NCBI RefSeq assembly: GCF_014635325.1
Contig: NZ_BMCT01000001.1
Location: 1,825,107 to 1,889,106 of the forward strand
Direction of reading: 5' to 3'
From: Azorhizobium oxalatiphilum
GTDB lineage: Bacteria > Pseudomonadota > Alphaproteobacteria > Rhizobiales > Xanthobacteraceae
Length of the DNA: 64,000 nt
Shown: positions 19,254-29,090 of the stretch, one piece after another
Numbering within the stretch: the first letter of the stretch is position 1
How the letters are laid out: each line of letters opens with the position of its first letter
Translations under genes and position numbers: made by a program
The notes under the pieces: model-generated
Database searches by the model: none
Seen by the model: only the letters and a program-made list of their open reading frames with translations
What the model was told of the DNA's origin: nothing

Positions 19254-20405
19254 CTATTCCTGTGCCTCCTCGGGCGGAGCGGGTGGGCGAAGGCCGGCGG
19301 CGATGTAGAAATAACGCCGCGCATCCGCATCCACGATCAGCTCCTCCAGCAGCGCGCCCAGAGGCATGCGCGCGCGGCGGACGATCTCCTCGAGCGTGTA
19401 GGAGATAGGCGAGTGCGGCTCGTTGGTGCGGAAGAAGGCCGCCACATCGAGCAGGGTACGCAGGGCCTGCTCGCGGCTGGAAATGCCCGCGCGCGTCACG
19501 GCGCCCGCCGGTGCCGGCGTGCCGTCGGCCGCCACCTCGCCGCTCTCGCCCCCCTCGGTGCCGGTGATGTCCGCCGCCTCGGCGAGGGCCTGCGAGGCGC
19601 TGGCCTGCTCAAGCTTGCTCGCGGCGAAGCTGTGCACTTCCTCCAGCACCGTGTTGAGCACGTTGCGGATGGCGCCGGCAGGCGGCGCGTCCATGCCCAC
19701 ATGCGCGGAGAAGGCGTCGGACAAGGCGTTGGCGGCGGCGAGGCAGGCTTCGATCTGCTCCACGAGGCCGGCAAAGAAGCTGGGCGGGGTGGAGCGCACG
19801 GCCTCGTCGAAGGCATCCATGCTGATGCCGCCGGAGGACAGGCGGGCCTCGCGGCGGGTCTCGTCGGAGATGGCGGCGATCTCTTTCGCCTGCTCATACT
19901 GCCAGAGCGAGAGATGGTCGCTGCCGGAGGTGAGCGGCACCTTGCGCAGCGGCTGGATCAGCAGCCCGTCGGACTCGCCGCCGTTCAGCGCGATGAAGGG
20001 CGCGAGCCGGCCCTCGTTGCCATCCTCGTCGGGCAGCGGATAGACGCCGTCCCAATAGGTGCGCACCAGCCCCTCGGCCATGGTGAGGCCGGTGTAGAGG
20101 CCCTTGAAGCCGTCGAGCCGCACCAGCGCCTCGATCATCCAGGCGGCCACCTCCAGATCCTTGCCGACGCCGGCCAGGATCTGGAATCCGAATTCGCCCA
20201 CCTGTCCCCATTCCTCGTCGGCGGGCGGGGCATCGGGATCCACGTCCAGCGCGCGTTCCTTGCGGCGGGCGCCCGCGCGGGCATCCTTCATCTGCAGGAA
20301 CAGCGAGGACACCGCCATGTCGGCGCGCGGATCCTCGCCATAGCCCGGCTCATCGCCGATGGGGGCGAGGGTTTCAGCAGTGTCAAAGGTCGGTTCGACG
20401 GTCAT
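19254..20405 (-). CDS. tssA: T6SS assembly protein TssA
   Basis: 383-residue TssA (ImpA). The ImpA N-terminal domain spans about residues 15-190 and includes PADEEWGQVGEFGFQILAGV and the conserved tryptophan/tyrosine region VRTYWDGVYPLPDEDGNEGR. The C-terminus has NEPHSPISYTLEEIVRRAR, a motif common at the end of the tssA family. TssA primes tube and sheath polymerisation from the baseplate. I start at MTVEPTFDTA, an ATG 60 nt inside the longest frame, which removes an unlikely tail. Downstream of tssM by 165 nt and upstream of tssB. Confidence 0.94.
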   Translation of the reverse strand: MTVEPTFDTAETLAPIGDEPGYGEDPRADMAVSSLFLQMKDARAGARRKERALDVDPDAPPADEEWGQVGEFGFQILAGVGKDLEVAAWMIEALVRLDGFKGLYTGLTMAEGLVRTYWDGVYPLPDEDGNEGRLAPFIALNGGESDGLLIQPLRKVPLTSGSDHLSLWQYEQAKEIAAISDETRREARLSSGGISMDAFDEAVRSTPPSFFAGLVEQIEACLAAANALSDAFSAHVGMDAPPAGAIRNVLNTVLEEVHSFAASKLEQASASQALAEAADITGTEGGESGEVAADGTPAPAGAVTRAGISSREQALRTLLDVAAFFRTNEPHSPISYTLEEIVRRARMPLGALLEELIVDADARRYFYIAAGLRPPAPPEEAQE

Positions 20406-20570
20406 GCTTTGCTCTGGCGAACTGTTCTCGAGAAAACAGTTCCATGGGAGTAGAACCGCGCGCACAGGCTAATGTGAGCATGCACGCCAGCACAAGCCAA
20501 TCCTCTCCGCGTCCGCGCAGCCGCTTGGCGGGGGAAGACTGTATAGTGAGCCCCGTTTTTCATCCGGGCC

Positions 20571-23500
20571 TCACTGCACCAGCGAAGTCGGGCAGCGGAA
20601 GTTCTGCACGACCTGACGCTGGAACGGATTGTTCACGCTCGCCGCATTGACGGTGAAGCTGGCCGAGCGCGGGCCGAGCACCACGTTGAGGCCATACTGG
20701 GTCGCGGTCTGGCGGGTGATGCCGGACGCATTCAGCAGGCGGAAGAAGGCGAAGGGGCCGGCGAACTGTACGGTGGGCGGGCCGCTGCCGCCGCCACCAT
20801 TGCCGAACTCCACGCGTGCGGCACCGACCGTGCCCGGCCATTTCATGGCGGTGGGCATGGTGGGGCCGTACTGGTAGGTGAGGCTCTGGCCGTCCACCTC
20901 CAGCTTCACCCGCATGGCGCCGGGATCGAGGTCCACGGGGGTGAGGGTGAAGTCCACCTCCGGTGCCGAGCCGCCATTGGCGAAGAAGGCGGCGCGGATC
21001 TTGGCCGCCTGCTCGAAGGTGGCAAGGCCGGCGGCCGAGATGTCCGGATGGGCGGCGGCGGTGGTGATGGGCTTCCACGGGCTCGCCAGCGTATCCACGA
21101 ACGACTTCAGCTGCTTGTCGAAGAACTGGTCCATCAGCCCGTTGGGCGCGAACATGCGCGAGAAGTCGGCCAGCGTGGCGTCGGTGGTGGTGTTGGCGAA
21201 GGGGAACTTGCCGTTGATGGCGGCCTGGCAGAAGGGGAGCACCTGCGTCTTCCAGGCGCTGTCGAGATCCGCCTTCACGCCGGCATTGGCGATGCTGGAG
21301 GTCTGCCGCACCAGCGAGACGATGCTGTCGGTGAGGGCCGGCGGGGCCATCAGCGTGTTGAGCTTCAGCTGGCCGAGGATCTGCGCGAAGGGCGCCCCCG
21401 AGGTCAGCTCCGTCACCTGCGCCGGATCGGAGATGCCCATGCTGGCGGCCGGGCCGAGCAGCGAACGCAGCTGGCCCATGGAGGTGAGGACCTGATCCAG
21501 CGGGCTCGGGCTGCCATTGACGAAATTATGCACGTCGGTGAAGCGCGCCGTCACCGACTGGCCGAGCGCCTTCAGCCGCGCCGTGCCGGGCGCCAGCGCG
21601 CCGGCGACGGCGCTCGCGGCGGAGGTCACGGCAGCGCCGGTCGCGCCCGCGGCACCGGCGATCTGCGCGGCTGCCGCGGGCGGGGCGGGCACTTCCACGG
21701 TGGTCTGCGCCTTCACCGATTGCAGATAGCTGGCGAGCGGGGAGGGCGGGCCCATGGCCGCCTGCAGCACCGCCAGTTCGGATTGCAGATTCTCGAAGCC
21801 GGCCAGCGTCACGTCGCTGACCATGTTCTGCCAGACGGTGATGTAGTCGTTGATATAGAGGTCCGTCATGTCCTTGTTCAGCTGCGCGACGCGGCTGGCC
21901 TGCGGCGAGGACGGTGTGGACGGGAAGCGGACCCAGTCGTCGGAGATGATGCTGTTGGCCACCTCGGCGATGGCCGGGATCACCGTCGTGTAGAAGGCCG
22001 AGGACGTATACATGCCCTCGATGGGCTCGGAGAGCGGTCGGCCGGAGCGGCGGGTCAGCGCATACGGCGCCAGCGGGCCGGCCACGTCCGTCAGCCGCCA
22101 CGGCTGGAGGGCTTTTACGTCGGCGCGTTGCTGGAGCAGCGACATGCCGTGGCTGGAGGTGGGATAGGCGTTCAGCACGTTGCGTGCCTGCGTCACCAGA
22201 TTCTGGTCCAGCTCGATGGGCGGGATGCCGCTGTCCAGCAGGTTCTGCACATGCTCCAGCACCGCATTGCGCAGGGGCGCCTGCGCCGGGCCGTTATAGG
22301 TGGCGGCGAGCAGGTTGCGCATCCAGTTGAGCACCGTGTCGGTGTCCATCGGCCCGGCATGGCCGAGCATCAGATAGACCTTCAGCGCGCCATAGAGCCC
22401 GTCCGGGCTGCGCAGGCTGGCCACGATCTCCTTCTGCACGGCGGCGACGATACGCGGCAGCAGCAGGCTGTCGAGGGCGTCCACATATTCCTGCTGGGTG
22501 GCTTCGCCGAGATAGGCGCGCTGGGACAGGCCGCCGCTGAGGCGCAGGGGCGCCTCCTCATCCTTCTCGCGCCAGCCGGTGGGCAGGGACTGCAGGCTGT
22601 TGAGCACGGGCAGGATGGCGGCGAAATCGGTCTCGGCGCTGGGCTGCACCACCGGATTGGCCTCCAGCGCGGCGACCGCGCCCTTGGCCTTCTGGGTGGC
22701 GCGCTCGAGGTCGCTCATCAGGTAGCGGTTGCCGATGAAGCTCACCGTCCACCAGCTCAGCACGGCGAGGCTCAGCACGATGCCGGCGGTGGCCAGCCCC
22801 CAGCGCAGCATGCGCTCGCGCCGCCGCACCGTGGGATCGTGCTCGACGAGGCCGGCTTCCTTGATGATCACCTTGTCCAGCAGATCATGAATGAACAGGC
22901 CGGCCTTGCGGGCGGGCGTCAGGTCCGATCCGCCCGTAGGCGGCAAAGCGGCCAGCTCTCCGCGTCCGGCGGCGGCCTGCGTGCTGGTGAAATAGAAGCC
23001 GCGCAGCAGCAGCGGGCGATCGTAGGTGGTGGGCTTGAACACGTCCTCGATCAGATCGGCGATCAGCGGCTTCACGGTGGCCAGATGCGGCAGCATCATG
23101 AAGCAGTCGAAGCGCGAACCGACGCCGAAACCCTGGCTGACCTGGCTGACCATGCGCGGCATCTGCCAGCGCAGGAAATTGTCGAACTCGGCCGAGAACG
23201 TGGCGGGCAGGGGCTTGCCCTTGGTGGTGATGCCCTTCTCGTCATAGAGCGGCAGCGTGACGCCGAACACCGCCTGCCGCTCGGCGGTGGAGAGGTCGGC
23301 GCAGAATTCGTCGAAGCCGGGAATGGCGTCGGTCTTGGTGAAGATCACATAGATCGGCACCCGCGCCTTCACGATGCCTTGGAAGCGCTCCAGCTGGTCG
23401 CGCAGATCCGCATGCAGGGAGAAGCGCTCGGCATCGCTCGCCCGCATCAGATCGGGCAGCGACAGCACCAGCAGCAGGCCGTTGATGGGCTGGCGCGCGC

Positions 23501-24119
23501 GGTGGCGCTTCAGCAGCGAGGCGAACAGCGTCCAGGTATTCTCCTCGGAGGGCGGCACCAGCGGGCCGCGCGTCTCCACCAGCACGGCTTCATCACTGAA
23601 GGCGAGGCTGATGGTGCCGGCATTGATCTGGCCGTTGCGGGCTTCGTTCAGCGGGAAGCGCAGGCCCGAGGCGCGGATCAGCGCCGTCTTGCCGGACTGC
23701 TCGGCGCCGATGACGCCATACCAGGGCAGCTCGTATTTATAGCGGCTGTTCAGGAAGCCCGGATTGCGGATGCGGCGCAGCACGCCCATGGCCAGCTGGA
23801 AGCCGCGCTCCATGGCCTCTTTCTGCGCTCGCGAGGCGGGCGGCGCCTCCACGAGGGCGGAGGCCACCTTCTGCTTCTGCCGCTCCTTGTCCATGGGCGG
23901 GGCGCTGCGGTGGGCGAGCAGCCAGTAGAGCCCCACCAGCCCCGCCAGCAGCAGGATGATGACCGTGGTGAGCACGCGCGGCGCCACGGTCTTGAACGGC
24001 TCGGCGCCATTGATCTGAAGGGCGGGGCCGAACAGCCAGATCGGCAGCGCGAATGCGAGCACGATGGCGCTGAGCAGCACCCAGCGCCAGAAGGTCCATG
24101 AAGTCAGCGTCTGTCGCAT
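20571..24119 (-). CDS. tssM: T6SS membrane complex protein TssM (IcmF)
   Basis: 1182-residue inner-membrane protein. Transmembrane helices are near residues 12-32, 50-68 and about 445-467 (LATAGIVLSLAVLSWWTVSF). The cytosolic domain between the second and third helices carries an intact Walker A, GAEQSGKT (138-145), as in GTPase-like IcmF proteins. The large periplasmic part ends in DUF1215-like and C-terminal domains; residues 830-880 are unusually Ala/Pro-rich. TssM joins TssL in the inner membrane and TssJ in the outer membrane. It follows tssL by 24 nt. Confidence 0.97.
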   Translation of the reverse strand: MRQTLTSWTFWRWVLLSAIVLAFALPIWLFGPALQINGAEPFKTVAPRVLTTVIILLLAGLVGLYWLLAHRSAPPMDKERQKQKVASALVEAPPASRAQKEAMERGFQLAMGVLRRIRNPGFLNSRYKYELPWYGVIGAEQSGKTALIRASGLRFPLNEARNGQINAGTISLAFSDEAVLVETRGPLVPPSEENTWTLFASLLKRHRARQPINGLLLVLSLPDLMRASDAERFSLHADLRDQLERFQGIVKARVPIYVIFTKTDAIPGFDEFCADLSTAERQAVFGVTLPLYDEKGITTKGKPLPATFSAEFDNFLRWQMPRMVSQVSQGFGVGSRFDCFMMLPHLATVKPLIADLIEDVFKPTTYDRPLLLRGFYFTSTQAAAGRGELAALPPTGGSDLTPARKAGLFIHDLLDKVIIKEAGLVEHDPTVRRRERMLRWGLATAGIVLSLAVLSWWTVSFIGNRYLMSDLERATQKAKGAVAALEANPVVQPSAETDFAAILPVLNSLQSLPTGWREKDEEAPLRLSGGLSQRAYLGEATQQEYVDALDSLLLPRIVAAVQKEIVASLRSPDGLYGALKVYLMLGHAGPMDTDTVLNWMRNLLAATYNGPAQAPLRNAVLEHVQNLLDSGIPPIELDQNLVTQARNVLNAYPTSSHGMSLLQQRADVKALQPWRLTDVAGPLAPYALTRRSGRPLSEPIEGMYTSSAFYTTVIPAIAEVANSIISDDWVRFPSTPSSPQASRVAQLNKDMTDLYINDYITVWQNMVSDVTLAGFENLQSELAVLQAAMGPPSPLASYLQSVKAQTTVEVPAPPAAAAQIAGAAGATGAAVTSAASAVAGALAPGTARLKALGQSVTARFTDVHNFVNGSPSPLDQVLTSMGQLRSLLGPAASMGISDPAQVTELTSGAPFAQILGQLKLNTLMAPPALTDSIVSLVRQTSSIANAGVKADLDSAWKTQVLPFCQAAINGKFPFANTTTDATLADFSRMFAPNGLMDQFFDKQLKSFVDTLASPWKPITTAAAHPDISAAGLATFEQAAKIRAAFFANGGSAPEVDFTLTPVDLDPGAMRVKLEVDGQSLTYQYGPTMPTAMKWPGTVGAARVEFGNGGGGSGPPTVQFAGPFAFFRLLNASGITRQTATQYGLNVVLGPRSASFTVNAASVNNPFQRQVVQNFRCPTSLVQ

Positions 24120-24143
24120 CTGAATGATCCCCCGCCGCTGGCT

Positions 24144-25628
24144 TTATTGGGGCGTGAGGATGATTTCGACGCGGCGGTTCTTCTGCCGGCCGTCGGGCGT
24201 CGCATTGCTGGCGACGGGATCCGCGTCGCCCTTGCCTTCCGTGGTGATGCGCGTGTTGCCGCCGAGGCCGGAGGCCAGAGCCTGCCCCACCGCCCGCGCC
24301 CGCGCCGTGGAGAGCGCGAGATTGTCCGGGAAGGTGGCACTGCGGATCGGGATGTCGTCGGTATAGCCCAGCACCTGAACGGGTCCCTTGAACTTGGCGA
24401 GCGCCGCCGCAATCTTGCTGACCACCTCCGGATAGGGCGGCCTGAGCGCCGTGGAGGCGCTGGCGAACAGCTCCTGCTGGGTCTGGATCACCACCGTATT
24501 GCCGCGCGCGAACACCTTGATGAGCCCGGCCTTCTGCTCCGGCTCAAGGAAGCCGCCGATCACCTGCAACGGTGTCTGCGCGGGGGCCGGCGGCGTCACG
24601 GGGGCGGGGGCCGGGGCCGGAGGCGGCGGCACCACGGGCACCGGCACGGGCTTGGCGATGACCGGATCGGTCATCAGCGCCTGCACCTCCTGCGAGGCGA
24701 GGGTCGCCTGCCGGCGCAGCACGATGGAATAGCCGAGGAACAGGATGATCAGGAACGCCAGCACGCCGATGCCGTAGAACAGCAGCGGCAGGAAGTCGCC
24801 CGGCCCCTTGCTCTCGGCGGCGATGCCGCGCCAGCTGGGGGACAGCTCAGGCTTCACGCCGCCGCGCACGCTGCGCAGGAACTGGAAGACGTCTTCCTTC
24901 AGGCGCGTCAGCTCGCCCGCGCCATTTGCGGCGAGGCGGTATTTGCCCTCGAAGCCGAATTGCAGGCAGAAATAATAGAACTCGATCTCGCGCACCACGG
25001 AGTGGGGCGCGGCCATCATCTGGTTGAGCAGGCCGAAGAAGCGCTCGCCGCCCCAGGTCTCCTGGAACAGTGCCGAGACCAGCGTCTTGGCCGCCCAGTC
25101 GCTCTCATTGCCCCATGCGGTGTGCAGCACGCAGTCGTCCGCCGTGGCGGCGATGGCATAGAGGATGAGGCGGGTGTGCTGGTGCGAGAGGCCGCGCGCG
25201 ATGGCGTGGGTCTCGAAATTCTGGAGTTCGTCCAGCAGGAGGTCGTGCAGCGCGTCCGCGTCGCCGGTGGGCTGGAGCTGCGCGCGCACCAGGATTTCCA
25301 GCACCGGTACCGCCAGAGCGAGGCCGGGATTGTCCTGATAGACATCGAGCACGGCGCGAAGGGCGGCCTCGTTCGGCCCGTGTGTCGGCAGCAGCGGGAC
25401 GGGCGGGGCGACAGCAGCCGGCGCACGGCGGCCCTGATCGCGCTCCACCGCCCTGAGCCGCGGTTCAGCGGCGGCAGCGCGCGGGAAGGGGAAGGGGCTC
25501 GGCTGCGGCGCGCGGGTGGCGGTGGCCATCTGCGGCATGGGCTGTTCGCTGGCCGGAGCACGCCACCGCGCGGCCGGCGCGACGATGGTCGCGTCCGCAT
25601 CCGTCTGTGGGTCGGTGTCTCTGGCCAT
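24144..25628 (-). CDS. tssL: T6SS membrane complex protein TssL, long form with OmpA domain
   Basis: 494-residue inner-membrane protein. A disordered Ala/Pro-rich N-terminus (1-85) precedes the DotU-like cytosolic domain (about 90-260, with YAIAATADDCVLHTAWG). A single transmembrane helix lies at 282-304, then a Pro/Ala/Val linker in the periplasm and an OmpA-like peptidoglycan-binding domain (about 375-494, with LSTARARAVGQALASGLGG and GKGDADPVASNATPDGRQKN). The fused OmpA domain means it can anchor the apparatus to the cell wall itself. The 261 nt between tssL and the upstream tssK holds no convincing gene. Confidence 0.96.
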   Translation of the reverse strand: MARDTDPQTDADATIVAPAARWRAPASEQPMPQMATATRAPQPSPFPFPRAAAAEPRLRAVERDQGRRAPAAVAPPVPLLPTHGPNEAALRAVLDVYQDNPGLALAVPVLEILVRAQLQPTGDADALHDLLLDELQNFETHAIARGLSHQHTRLILYAIAATADDCVLHTAWGNESDWAAKTLVSALFQETWGGERFFGLLNQMMAAPHSVVREIEFYYFCLQFGFEGKYRLAANGAGELTRLKEDVFQFLRSVRGGVKPELSPSWRGIAAESKGPGDFLPLLFYGIGVLAFLIILFLGYSIVLRRQATLASQEVQALMTDPVIAKPVPVPVVPPPPAPAPAPVTPPAPAQTPLQVIGGFLEPEQKAGLIKVFARGNTVVIQTQQELFASASTALRPPYPEVVSKIAAALAKFKGPVQVLGYTDDIPIRSATFPDNLALSTARARAVGQALASGLGGNTRITTEGKGDADPVASNATPDGRQKNRRVEIILTPQ

Positions 25629-25889
25629 GACTCCCTTCCGGTTGTTGATGTGAGCCTGCCCCGGCAGGGTTGCGCGGGCATGACTGAACTTGGCGGTACC
25701 TAAACGGCTGCCTCCGGCCCTGCGCGGGCCGGCGGCTGTCTGGTCTTCCTACCGGCGCGCGATGCGCTGCGCCGGGGTCGGAGAGGCGCCCTTGCGCCCT
25801 TATTGCGTCGTCCCTGCCGCCGGTCTCGACCGATCCATGGCTGGGCACTTTTTCGCCGGCCTCCGGAGCCTGCGGAAAACGGGAGCAGC

Positions 25890-27224
25890 TTACCTGCGGA
25901 TGGCCCACAATTCCATTGTCGCGTCAGGGAATTCGCCGGCCAGATGGACGGCGATACCCCCTGAGGAGGCCATCTGGCCCCACATGGGATTGTCGGCTTC
26001 AAGCTGGAAATAGACCGCGCCGGAGCGGTACGGAATCTGGCGCGGCGCTACGGCGAGAGGTTGTATGCGGATGCCCGGCAACTGCACGTTAACCAGTTCG
26101 CGAATTTGTTCGACGGGACCGATCTTGATCAGGGCCGGAAGCGTCCGGCGCACCGCCTCATCGGGCATGCTGGCCTTGAAGATGAGCACGAACACCGCGC
26201 CGCCCAGAAGGGTGCGGTCGGCGATGACGCCGACGCGGATGCCATACTTGCGATCCTGAAGCGGAATCTGCACCGCCGCCTGTTCCAGAACGGCGCTGAG
26301 CGCGGCGCGCAATTCCATCATCAGCGGCGTGAAGCTGGCTTCCAGATCGTCATGCCGATAGGCGGGCAGCTCGCGCGGGCGCTTGTCGGAACTGGTGAAG
26401 GTGGACAGTTCGCCGGCCAGCTCGAGGAAGGTCGAATAGAGCCGCTCGGGATGCAGCTGGGGCAGGTTGATATAATGGCCCAGCAGCGGCTCCACGCGGT
26501 TGGTGAGCTGCAGCATCAGGAAGTCGGCCACCTCCGCCACGCCATGCGCCGTCGAGCCGGTGAGGCGCGGGGCCAGCGCCGCGCCGCGATGGTGCAGCAT
26601 GGCTGCCACCTCGCTCAGGAAGCCGGTGAGCACGGGGGACGCGGTGCAGGACAGGCAGGCCGGGATGAAGCCGTTGTCCAGCACCACCTTGCGATCGGCC
26701 ACCACCTCCTGCACGCGGGCGACGCCGAGGCAGTAGAAGCCGGAACGGTCCTCATGCTCCAGCATCAGCGAAAGCCGCAGCTTCGCGGTGCGCAGACGCG
26801 ACACGCCCTGCGCGCCGCTGATGGCATCCACCACGTCGCTCTCCTCGGCGACGAAACGGGCGGTGGAGTTGAACTGGTCGGAGACGTCGATCTCCGGCGC
26901 ACCACGCAGCGTGATGGGCAGGCACAGATAGATGGTGCTGTCCGAAAGGCCCACCGGCAGATCGAGCGTCAGCGGATGGGCATCGTCCTCCGGCACGGAG
27001 AAGGGCGTGCCATCCGCGAACACGCCGTCCGCCGCGGCGAGGGCGAACTTGCCGAGGCCGAGCAGGCCCCGGTCGATCTCCAGCGACCGGAAGCCCCAGG
27101 GATAGGGCGTGACGCCTTCCACCCGCTGGCGCACGAGGCGCTCGGTGTAGCGGTCCTGCTGCTGGAAATGCTGGGCCCGGAGGAACATGCCCTCCGACCA
27201 GACGACTTTGCTGTTCGAGCTCAT
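25890..27224 (-). CDS. tssK: T6SS baseplate subunit TssK
   Basis: 444-residue TssK (VasE/ImpJ), the trimeric connector between the baseplate wedges and the TssL-TssM complex. The hallmark start VWSEGMFLRAQHFQQQDRY is present, with PYPWGFRSLEIDRGLLGLG and, near the C-terminus, PGIRIQPLAVAPRQIPYR followed by YFQLEADNPMW. Length is usual. Its ATG overlaps the tagH stop by 4 nt. Confidence 0.97.
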   Translation of the reverse strand: MSSNSKVVWSEGMFLRAQHFQQQDRYTERLVRQRVEGVTPYPWGFRSLEIDRGLLGLGKFALAAADGVFADGTPFSVPEDDAHPLTLDLPVGLSDSTIYLCLPITLRGAPEIDVSDQFNSTARFVAEESDVVDAISGAQGVSRLRTAKLRLSLMLEHEDRSGFYCLGVARVQEVVADRKVVLDNGFIPACLSCTASPVLTGFLSEVAAMLHHRGAALAPRLTGSTAHGVAEVADFLMLQLTNRVEPLLGHYINLPQLHPERLYSTFLELAGELSTFTSSDKRPRELPAYRHDDLEASFTPLMMELRAALSAVLEQAAVQIPLQDRKYGIRVGVIADRTLLGGAVFVLIFKASMPDEAVRRTLPALIKIGPVEQIRELVNVQLPGIRIQPLAVAPRQIPYRSGAVYFQLEADNPMWGQMASSGGIAVHLAGEFPDATMELWAIRR

Positions 27225-28480
27225 GTGGAGCTGTCTCCGGGGTCACGCACCGGCCGGTTCACGCGCTCGGGCAGGGAAAGGGAAAGCGGGGCGGGGGCGA
27301 CGGGCGCCGCAGCCGGCCGGGTACCGGGAGCCTGGGTACCGGGAGCCTGGGCGAGGCGGGCGGAGACTTCCGCCGACAGGCTCACCAGCGTCAGGCCGAC
27401 CCAGTCGGGATCTTCCCGCGACAGGCGCGTCAGCACCTCCTCCGGCGCCCCCGAGAGAGTGCGCGGGCGATCGGCGGGCATCACGGTGCTCTCGATGACG
27501 CCCAGCGCCTCGATGAGCGCGAGCAGCAGCCGGCGGTCGCCCTGCGCGTCGGGCGCGGGGGCCGGAGCCGCGGGCACGGCGGGGGTGGGCGCGGGCGCGG
27601 CAGGTGCGAAATCCGGGCCGAGATCCAGATCGAAATCCGGCGGCAGCTCGGGCGAGGCCGGGCGCGGCGCGGTTTTCCGGAGCGGGGTGGCCATGGGCGG
27701 CACCGGGCCGGGGGGAATGGCGCTCGGGCGCGGCAGCGGAATGTCCGGCGTGCGCGGGGGCAGGTCGAGATCCCAGTCATCCGGGATCTGCGGCGAGGCG
27801 GCGCGGATGGGCGGCAGCGCCTCTTCCACCACCGGCAGATGATCGGGCGGCGTGCCGTGCGGCAGTTCGGTGGGCGAGGGCAGGTCGCCGAACGGCGTGC
27901 GGGTTCCGCCCCAGCTCGGGTCATAGGTGGGCGTGCGGTCCACCGTGGGAGTGGGCGCGCGCATGAGATCGAAGCCCAGCGTGCCGCGCCGTTGCGGGGC
28001 GGACAGCGGGGAGACGGACGGCTGCGGCGAAACCAGCGGCGGCGGGGCGGCGAAGGGCGGCTCGCGGGTAGGGACCTCGGCGCCGCCGATGCCCAGATCC
28101 GCCGGCGCGCCCAGCGGCGGCAGCATGGCGCGGAAGGCGTCGCTGTCGTCGGTGTGGGAGGCAACCGACACCTGAATGCTGATCTCGCCCAGATGCAGCA
28201 GGTCGCCCTCGCTCAGGATGGCGGAGTTGCCGCGCCCGAGTGCCCGCTCGCTGTCGTTGATGAAGACGCCGTTGCCGGAGGTGTCGATGATGGTGAACAG
28301 GCCCGAGCGGGCGGTCAGCGTGCAGTGATGGCGCGAGATGAGCTTGGCGTCATCCTCCAGCACCCAGTCATTGTCCTCGTCGCGGCCGATGCGCAGCGTG
28401 CCCTCGGTCAGGCTCCGGGCGCGCTGGTCCGGCGGCACCTTTCCGGGCATCAGCAGCTTGAGATGCAGAACCACGCTCAT
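27221..28480 (-). CDS. tagH: FHA-domain protein TagH of the T6SS
   Basis: 419-residue cytosolic protein. The forkhead-associated domain covers about residues 15-100, with RIGRDEDNDWVLEDD, the LISRHHCTL phosphothreonine pocket and NGVFINDSE. A long Pro-rich linker (about 115-320) follows, then a helical C-terminus containing LLLALIEALGVIESTVM, as in T6SS-linked FHA proteins. It should bind a phosphothreonine made by the PpkA-like kinase encoded at 41526-42857 and so control assembly. The start is the ATG at MSVVLHLKLL, which overlaps the upstream gene by 4 nt. A perfect 15-nt tandem duplication at 27319-27348 encodes the repeated PGTQA/PGTRP segment near the C-terminus. Confidence 0.9.
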   Translation of the reverse strand: MSVVLHLKLLMPGKVPPDQRARSLTEGTLRIGRDEDNDWVLEDDAKLISRHHCTLTARSGLFTIIDTSGNGVFINDSERALGRGNSAILSEGDLLHLGEISIQVSVASHTDDSDAFRAMLPPLGAPADLGIGGAEVPTREPPFAAPPPLVSPQPSVSPLSAPQRRGTLGFDLMRAPTPTVDRTPTYDPSWGGTRTPFGDLPSPTELPHGTPPDHLPVVEEALPPIRAASPQIPDDWDLDLPPRTPDIPLPRPSAIPPGPVPPMATPLRKTAPRPASPELPPDFDLDLGPDFAPAAPAPTPAVPAAPAPAPDAQGDRRLLLALIEALGVIESTVMPADRPRTLSGAPEEVLTRLSREDPDWVGLTLVSLSAEVSARLAQAPGTQAPGTRPAAAPVAPAPLSLSLPERVNRPVRDPGDSST

Positions 28481-29079
28481 GCCGACGCGGCCTTCTGGTC
28501 GGCAAGGCCGGTGCCGCCATTGGCGATGTCGATGCCGATGGTCAGCGCCTTTTTCTGGCGCTCGCCGATGGACTTGGCGGCGCCGGGCACGCAAGTGAGA
28601 ATGACGGACGCGGCCGTCGCCGTGCCCGTGAGCCCGTCGCCGGGCGGCACGATGAGCGAGACTTCCGGCGGCGCGAGGCTGCCGCCGGACCAGTAGGCGC
28701 CGAGCGCCGCATAGGCGCCGGCGGTCTCGAACTTCAATGCCTGTGCAGGCCCATAGCAGGCGCGGCGGAACGGCTCGGTGGGATCGTAGACCCAGTCCTC
28801 CGCCGCCTTCCACGCCGCCAGATCGCCTTCCGGCAGCTCAGGCGGCAGCAGGGCGCGGCGGCAGGCGCAGGCCCACCACACCGCCTCGCGGCGGGGCAGG
28901 GCCACCGCCATATAGCGGATGGCATCCACCACGAGGCCGCCCTCAACCAGCGCGCCGAGGAAATCGCTGGCGCTCATGCCGGGGCTGAGGATGGCCTTGG
29001 CCTCTTCGCCTGGTTCCAGCACGGCACACAGATGGGCCGCCTGGGCGAAGCGCAGTTTGGGCAGGAAGCCGAGTTCCAT
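28477..29079 (-). CDS. T6SS-linked protein resembling DUF6931
   Basis: 200-residue protein starting MELGFLPKLRFAQAAHLCAV. It has no signal peptide or membrane helix. Landmarks are the helical region GLVVDAIRYMAVALPRREAVWWACACRRALL, of which the tryptophan/cysteine cluster VWWACACRRA is most striking, and the C-terminal RQKKALTIGIDIANGGTG. It resembles small proteins annotated as DUF6931 near VgrG and FHA genes in T6SS clusters; I am moderately sure of that. It lies 11 nt after vgrG and overlaps tagH by 4 nt. That position suits a VgrG-loading adaptor or a baseplate-linked helper, but no function is known. Confidence 0.7.
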   Translation of the reverse strand: MELGFLPKLRFAQAAHLCAVLEPGEEAKAILSPGMSASDFLGALVEGGLVVDAIRYMAVALPRREAVWWACACRRALLPPELPEGDLAAWKAAEDWVYDPTEPFRRACYGPAQALKFETAGAYAALGAYWSGGSLAPPEVSLIVPPGDGLTGTATAASVILTCVPGAAKSIGERQKKALTIGIDIANGGTGLADQKAASA

Positions 29080-29090
29080 GAGCAGGCTCC

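Noticed and set aside
16701..20453. A 1250-codon open frame on the plus strand, and a 1017-codon one at 21048-24101.
   Set aside because: Both lie antisense to clear tss genes. Their products are low-complexity, rich in Arg, Ala, Gly and His, as expected from the third-position bias of high-GC genes read backwards.
25629..25889. A small gene between tssK and tssL.
   Set aside because: No frame had a convincing Shine-Dalgarno and protein-like composition; open frames there are extensions of antisense frames.
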